Below, piece after piece: positions 57,333 to 64,000 of a stretch of 64,000 bases of DNA (positions are counted from its first letter, which is position 1; each line of letters begins with the position of its first letter). The DNA is taken from assembly GCA_005784505.1 (NCBI GenBank), contig VCAZ01000029.1, forward strand, positions 2,579,501 to 2,643,500. Direction: 5' to 3'. The notes beneath the pieces were generated by a model. The model searched no databases. It saw only the letters and a program-made list of their open reading frames with translations, and was not told the origin of the DNA. This stretch comes from Bagarius yarrelli (taxonomy: Eukaryota; Chordata; Actinopteri; Siluriformes; Sisoridae). The translations under genes and the position numbers were made by a program.

Positions 57333-59437
57333 ATTCAGCTAGCTTGGTCTCGGACATAGATAAAAATGCGCTTTCTGGACTTTTCTGAAAAAGCTTAAAG
57401 ATAAATAGCTTAATTTTTCTATGACAGATGAAAGTTTCAGAGGCAGTGTGCCAACGTGATTGACACAACATGAGGTCATTTATTTTTTGTTTTGGACGAT
57501 AATTTGCTCGATGACCTTTAAAATGATGGTTTAGGAACAGTGGGAGCCACGACCGGAATGGTAAAGGTATCACTGCATTGAAAGGTATTGAATTCTGTTG
57601 TGTTTTTTTTCAGAGTCGAATAAATCATGCACGTATGTCTTTTTTTTATATATATAAACTTGTTATAAATTTCCATGCGATAAGCAATGATCCTGATAAG
57701 TCCTCAGGAACACACAGCTTCGATGTCCTGTTGAGCGATTTAATAGGAATTCTGCTCAATCTCTCACGCTCTTGCCACTTTCCTTTGGCTCACTGCCCTC
57801 ATTCGCACTTTTCTCTGCCATGCTGGCTGACATTACAGTGTTTGAAAGAAAATCGCACCTTGTTCAAGCCACCTTGCTCCAAAAATCATTGGTGGTCTAT
57901 TTTTAGAAACAATCACTACATATCTCTTAATCAAAAGCCTTGCTCACTATTTATTAAACTACATCTTTTGGATCAGGTTTTACCAGATCAGTCTTGGACA
58001 TCTGTATCTGACTTGTCCCGCATCCACAGACAATGATAGTTAACATCACCACACACCGTATTATAATATTATTATGATACTATTATATAATTTTGACCAT
58101 AGCTATGCACATAACCTGGTGGCCCTCCAAGTAGATCAAATGTATACAAAGTTAAAAAACTGTTCTAGGACCTCGAGGAACACCCTTGAGCATTGAGCCC
58201 ACCACTTATACCGCCACTGCTACCCAAATCAAAAATTCCCCCTTAGACCACACACTGCTTTACAGAAACCAACAACCTTTTAAATAACCAATGCTCCTAG
58301 AATCCACCTTTGCCCCTCAAACCATCACTGCCTCTCGGACCACCACTACTTCTCAAATCAACAATTTCCCTTCAGACCACCCGGCCCAGAAACAAGAAGA
58401 CAGCTTTGCCTCTCAAACTACCACTGCCCCTCTTGCCACCAAAATAAAAAATAAAAGTCTTATTTCTTAATCATCTTTAGACATAGAAGATAGAAGAAGA
58501 ATGTAACAAACTCTACATGTTATTTTTTCTAGATTTCTTACATAATCATTAATCACACGCTAAAACAATCTCACACAAAACAAGTTCCATGTTGGTCTAA
58601 CTAGATGAAAGCAGACAGTGTACATGATTGAGACCTCCAGGTTGCAGGTTCTTCTCTCTTTCTCTTTCATTCTCACAATTACTTTTGTCTTTCTAAAAGA
58701 AAAGAGTTTTCAGCTTTCTTCTTTCTTTCGAGCCAATTTAAGACCCGTGTGCAATCTCTCGTCCTCAGACACCTTTCCTTCCACCCCTCACCACCTTACT
58801 TTAACTTGCTGCCCTCAATTTTCCCTTTCTGCAGCCTTTCATTTGTCATCAGCGGTTTTGGGGAGAATCTCACACCTGTGTAAGGTGTCATGGCTCCACA
58901 AGGTGAAGTTTGTGGCGTAACGCCGGACACAATAATTATAGGTCTCTCAGCAATCAAGCTTAGCTTTTCCTCCTGTTCGACTTGTGATGATGCCAAAGAT
59001 ACCAGCAGTACAGGATTATACTACAGTGTTCTGGACACCACTTGCTTTTATGGTAGCTCTGACTTTGATAAGTGGCAATGGATCTTTCCTGAAAGTTGAT
59101 TGCCGAATCATGAGTTTGAGCACAGGACTGCTGACCCTGCTGTCCTAGATCAATGAGCAAGAAAGTGAGAAGACAATAAAAAAGATTCAACCAGAGAAAA
59201 GAAAAGACTTAATAGGATGAGAGCACAGTACCTGCAGTCGATAAAGGAGACCAAAGGGACTTAGCTATACATTACTTGCCAAAAAATGAAGTGTAATTTT
59301 TATTAAGAAGGTTATTAAACCTTGGGTACCCATACTGGTAATCCAACACGTTCTTGACTCAAGGGAAATTTACCATTTTTACTACTCCTGATTAAAACTG
59401 TACACATTTAAGCATCTACTATTTTTTTTATAAAATT
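57333..59437. other. Unassigned DNA; degenerate 'ccactgcccctcaaac' repeat 58190-58440
   Basis: Open plus-strand frames at 57578-58036 (152 residues) and 58618-58920 have no recognisable domain. Their DNA shares weak phrases ('ctgccctca', 'tttctctgc'), so they may be two decayed copies of one element. Confidence 0.3.
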
Positions 59438-59789
59438 TTTATTATGACAGTTAAAATACTTCAAAACACTGCATTTTAAATAAGTTCAGCTGATAACTTG
59501 TAATTTATATGACACACATTCACAAGAATGTGACTTGGGACTAATAATCCCACTGAGATGCAAACACAAAAGCGCTGACAGTGTGCTGAAGCAAAGCGTT
59601 AACCACAGGGAGAATCCCATAATGATCTACAACCTTTCCCAATGCCATCTGGAAGTAAAACATGGCACCATATGTCCTCCAATTTATATTCATATTGAAT
59701 ATAGCAGATTGAAAAATAGTCAGTGAAGCAGGTACTTTATCACCGAGAACCCGTTTGCTGATAGACTCGAAACAAGATCCGGCATGCAT
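59438..59789 (-). other. Possible 3' terminal exon or decayed gene fragment
   Basis: A minus-strand frame (59789 down to 59541, 82 residues) includes GAMFYFQMALGKVVDHYGIL and ends in TAG. An AATAAA signal (plus-strand 59438-59443) follows about 100 bp later. Its composition looks protein-like, but I recognise no family and no clear splice acceptor. Confidence 0.2.
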
Positions 59790-60758
59790 TTATTTAGAGA
59801 CGTTAAAACATATTGATGGAAGGTACAGAGGCAGACTATGTAAATGTTATCGGAGTGTTTCTTTCTCTATCACTTACCCATTTACAAACGAATGACAAAA
59901 TAAAGCAAAAGCTGACGTAGGGCCTTCGGCAGTCCAATCACGTCCTGCACTGGAATCCGCAGTCACCTGAAGGACAGCATACACACCTGTAGATCATGGC
60001 AGGCAGAAGAAACACCAACTGGTGTTTTCAGAGTCCCCAACTAGAAAAGTATGTGCTGATTTGTAAAGACTCAAAAGGTCCCAGCATAAGCTTTGTAGAA
60101 AGAGACCTCTTTCTGGCAAAAGAATCTACCAGTTGGGTGGAAGAATGAAATGAAGCTTTGACTCCTCTGACTGATGATGTAAAGCATTGGACAGGGCAGA
60201 GGAACCCCTAATTGGAAAAGATGGGATATGAAGTCTTCAACTGGAACAGATAAATTACCGGCTTAGGTTGACGATGACTGGACTGGTTGCTTGGACTTTG
60301 GTGAAAGAAAGTCTCACTTGGTCAGGTCTTGCCAATTACCAGGCACGGTTGGAAAATGCAGAAGGCAGAAGGTGCCTTGTACACCACCCCTGGAAAAAAG
60401 AATGAAACCCGGGTTCAAAGCTATGTAACCAAGTGAGGTTTTAAACTTTATTGTTCTACAAGAGAATATATAATTATTTGGGCAGTCAAGGTCGGACTTA
60501 GAACATTTACATATCTGGCTGCATTGTGTTGCTGAGAATCCCTGATCTTCTAGTCCACAGGCCAACACCTTAATCCCATGTTTTGGTTTATATTACCAAT
60601 CCAAATATGAGGTTCTGTTCAAGCCCAAGAAGACTGATAATGATGATGTAACCCAGATTATTATTATTTTTATTATTATATAATGGCACCCCCCAAAAAT
60701 TTGATTAGGGTTTGCCCTCACAGAGGAGGCCTCAGCAAACATCGAAAAATAAATATAT
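59790..60758. other. No gene; very degenerate SINE-like scrap 60488-60582 (minus)
   Basis: 'ctagtccacaggccaacaccttaat' is the complement of a SINE head. The rest is unassigned. Confidence 0.35.
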
Positions 60759-60917
60759 GAGGGAGTATCAAAAATCTTTGAGACATACCAACAGATGGCA
60801 GCACAAGGCTCAGATGGCAACAGACAGCTGCACGCAATGCTGCGCTTTGACTGTGCATGCAGCCATCCTCATGCGGCCATCTGTTGGTGTGTCTTATAAT
60901 TTTTTGATAACTCCTCC
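60759..60917. mobile_element. Mariner-like MITE, 159 bp with about 40-bp terminal inverted repeats
   Basis: The left end GAGGGAGTATCAAAAATCTT then 'tgagacataccaacagatggc' is matched by the right end's complement 'ggaggagttatcaaaaaatt' then 'ataagacacaccaacagatggc'. The centre is about 75 bp. A TA dinucleotide precedes the left end. No transposase. Confidence 0.75.
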
Positions 60918-63737
60918 AACTCATTTTTTTTTTTTTGCAAATGTCAGTAAATCAGCTACTCTGGTGGTGCCTATAGTGGTAGTATCATTTTCTTTTCTTT
61001 TAGTTTGCTAATGCATTTAAAATAACATTAGCGACTGCAAAATCATACTAGGCGTGGCCACAGGAATGGCCAGAGTTGGGGCCCTTGGGGTGCCTCTGAT
61101 TAATATTATTATTAATAATATTATAATTTCGGATCCTGCAAAAAAAGGTATTTTCATCAAGCTCCCCTTTCTTTAGCACTGACGTGTAAAGAATGCAAAT
61201 GAAGTAAAGTCCAGACGTGTGTTTATTCAAGCATCCGAGCTGTCTCTTTTTCTCCTTTTTTCTTCTTTTCCTTTCTAAGCATCTGGAACATAGTTTAGAA
61301 GAAGAATAAGCTGACCATGACGGTGAAGGAAGGCTGCTTCCCATCACCACGGAAACAGAGCTGCAAAACACAAACAAACTGGCAAGTGAAAGAGTGAGAG
61401 AACGACGTGAAGCTGAGCGAGGCGGTAAAGAGTGGCGGGATTACTGAGGGGATGAGCAGCTGGAGAACTTCTACTGATTGATTCAGGTGAAAAGAGTGAT
61501 GAAGGTCATGCGCTGACATTAACTGTGGTTCTTATAAACACTTATTGTTGATGAAGCTCTGCGAGTTAATAAGATTCAGTGCTCAATTAATTCAAAGCTT
61601 ACGAAAGGATCAGAGCAAAGTTCAGAGCGCTTCCTGAGAGGCTGGTGAAGATAAAGGAATTTTGGTCAGCTTTATAAATGTTCCTACTGACGATATATAT
61701 ATGTGTGTGTGTGTGTGTGTGTAAGTGCCTTAATAGTAAGAAAAGTACAAATTCTGGGAAAATAGTTTGTTATTTATATTGTTTTCAATACAATTCTAGA
61801 GTTATGATATAAAATCGTCAAGGAATTATTTATTTTTATATATAATATATAGTATTTATAATAATAATAATAAACTTAAAATAAAAAAAACAGACACTTT
61901 TACTGAAATTTAACCTAAGATTCGCCTAAAACTTTTGTACATATAGACAAAAGATTTATTGATCGCTTTATCTGACGTTTAGTCTCACACACAGCGTCAG
62001 TTGCTCTCTCAGCACTCACGGCGAAACAGAAAGCAGTGGCGTTTTCTCTGTGCTGCTGGTACACGGCGACGTGGTTTCGCTTTGAGGTTCTGAGAAAGAG
62101 CTTTGTTTGTTTCCTGCATCACTGAGCTTAGCACATCTTAGTTGTTTACTTCTCTTTGTCCCCCCCCCCACACACTGAAACATTCTCACCATATGTCCTC
62201 TTGGCGGTCGATGATGGATGCGATTTGGCTGGAAACAAATTTCTTTCTTTTCCAGTCGGTACGTCTACATTGGGTTGTTTTGCCATGTATAGTGTGTAAA
62301 TGCAGATAATGGATACATTCGGATACAAGCGGGTCATGAAAAAAAATTGGATATAGCCACCAAAGCAAAATTGGGCATCAAGACCTGCAGTGTAAATGCA
62401 GCTTAAGTGCCTTGAGAAAAAACTCTTAAATGTCTTTTAAACAGTCTGTACCGGGAACCGCACATACTTCCAAGAATCCAGCATTTAATCCACCTTGATT
62501 CATTCGGTTAATGTCCCATGGGTGTGACGTCTGAGACTATAAAAAAATAGATATTTTTTTTTAAATATACAATTTTTCAAGTTTTTTTAATTAAGTGAAT
62601 ATCAAAAGTCATAATTTTCAGAATAAAGTGCCTATTTTCTTAATATGATTTGATGAGAAAGGAAAGTCGTGGTCCTTTTGGTCCTCATAATAATTTGTAC
62701 GTTCAGAAAACAGCACAATTAACGACTAAATTGTCAGAACCTCCTGAACAGGTCAAAGTCCACATTAAAACGACCTTTGTTGTATTAGCAAGTCTATTAA
62801 TTCGTTTAATTTTTACTGCCACTAAGCCACATAATGCGCACTAAAAGGTTGGATGTTAAGCGTTCATTCATGAGACAAGTTAATTACTCGGCTGTTTTCT
62901 GCCACATTTCCCAGATCCTGATGAAAAAAAGTGGGTTTCTTAAAAGAATCTTTTTTGTTAAAATGGAATCTTGAGTCGAGTCCCGGTGTAGCCTTCAGAC
63001 GGACGGATGGATTTGACAGTTCCCAAGGGAAGGCGGGAGAAGAGCAAGTCTGGTTCAGGAGAGATAACAACGGACCTGCGAAAGGCAGAGACGTACTATT
63101 TGAACTCGTATGCCGGCTTTGGCTCTGAGATAGACTACAGACAAGTTCAGTGGTTTGAAAAGCAGACGGCGTCTTTCAGGTTTCATTTCGCAATCCTGTA
63201 TGCACAAAGAGCAGCTTAAGAGCAAATCTGGCGGGTGAGGAACTTGAAGCACATCGTTGGGGATGTGAGAGGAAAGGCTTCATTTTTTTTGGCGTGAAAC
63301 CTGGAATTTGGCTCGCACTATAACGAAACTGTCTGGAGAACTGCGAGGTTAACAAGCTGGATTGAAATCAATCGAGTGAAATTTAGAGACTTTTGGTAGA
63401 AGATGCACATAGTTCTATAAAGCTGAGCGGTGTCGGAGTAACTTCATTTAAAATACAGCAACAGGTTTATTTTTGGGATTTTCTGGCAACCAGCATAAGA
63501 ATCTTTGTCTCCATCGAATCTGGTTTCCTTAAATAAAGTTTGAGCCGATAGACGTGTCTTTTTGCTGCTTTAAAAAATGGTCAATTCCAAGATCTTGTTA
63601 AATACCCGACAATTAACACACTAGAAATTAGTAGATTTGCTGCAATCTGATTGGTTCTTCAAATTTCTATTTATCGACACTGCCATGTACCAGGTTTCAA
63701 TAAGCGTAATTAACTTGATTGTCATTATTCGAAGCCC
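60918..63737. other. No gene; (TG)n 61698-61722, C-run near 62161
   Basis: Unique DNA with AT-rich parts at 61800-61900. Short frames lack domains. Confidence 0.45.
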
Positions 63738-63905
63738 CGTTGTGGTAAGTATCTTGGTAGCTTACTTGACCAGAAGATTGCGGGTTCGATTTTTAGCAGC
63801 TACCACTGCTGGACCCCTGGAGCAAGGCTTCTAAACCTTAACTGCTCAGTTGGATAAAGCTTAAATGAGATAACTGCAAAGACATGTGGCAAATTCCAGA
63901 AATTG
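63738..63905 (+). mobile_element. SINE (V-SINE/Mermaid type), plus copy
   Basis: 'ttgtggtaagtatcttggtag', 'agaagattgcgggttcgat' (B box), 'ccaccactgctgg'-like middle and core 'acccctggagcaaggcttct', then 'ttaactgctcagttggataaa'. Confidence 0.8.
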
Positions 63906-64000
63906 AATTCCAGGCATCTTGGTTTGGGTGCATTACGTCATACAGGACGTTGAAGCTCTGCGCTTTTTCCTCGTCTTTCCTTAGCGGCGAAAACTTTCTT

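Overview
This is eukaryotic DNA, almost certainly from a ray-finned fish. Three things point there: many tRNA-headed SINE copies of the teleost V-SINE/Mermaid type, a second teleost-style SINE with a 'ccgggt...ctccggttt...cagtcc' body, and dense (CA)n, (GATA)n/(GACA)n and (CT)n microsatellites. A catfish-like otophysan is a guess from the SINE style and is not proven. There is no bacterial-type gene density and no operon, CRISPR or phage structure.

Only one convincing protein-coding gene is present: an intact, intronless open frame at 37833-38450 (+). It encodes a complete 205-residue myosin essential (alkali) light chain of the atrial/embryonic MYL4 type. A TATA box lies 127 bp upstream, with CArG-like motifs before it, and candidate poly(A) signals follow the stop. 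Vertebrate essential light chain genes are normally split into several exons, so this looks like an old, still-open retrogene, possibly with one intron in its 5' UTR.

Layout. 1-6 kb: degenerate telomere-like start, AT-rich DNA with a long palindrome, and a 28-bp minisatellite. 6-16 kb: inverted dispersed repeats, SINE fragments, a CAT-trinucleotide tract, a T-rich tract and a hAT-like non-autonomous element. 16-28 kb: 30-bp CCAAT-bearing and 21-bp GC-box-bearing tandem arrays, a foldback cluster, and diverged AT-rich tandem DNA. 28-33 kb: a long polypurine tract, a LINE 3' relic joined to a SINE, a four-SINE cluster and a (TA)n. 33-37 kb: first copy of a dispersed unknown family, a 22-bp AP-1/ETS-like array and a 360-bp GATA/GACA tract. 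37.6-38.7 kb: the light-chain gene. 39-51 kb: SINEs, a second GATA/GACA tract with the second copy of the unknown family, two interstitial telomere-repeat patches pointing away from each other, and AT-rich DNA. 50-57 kb: two CACCC-box-like arrays with a 35-36 bp period, a perfect 18-bp hairpin and the third copy of the unknown family. 57-64 kb: a mariner-like MITE, SINEs and unassigned DNA.

Several GC-richer, repeat-poor islands have the look of conserved non-coding regulatory sequence, which would fit a gene-poor regulatory region or a large intron. That cannot be settled without alignment. The other open frames seen are short, lack recognisable domains, or arise from simple repeats, and are not called as genes.
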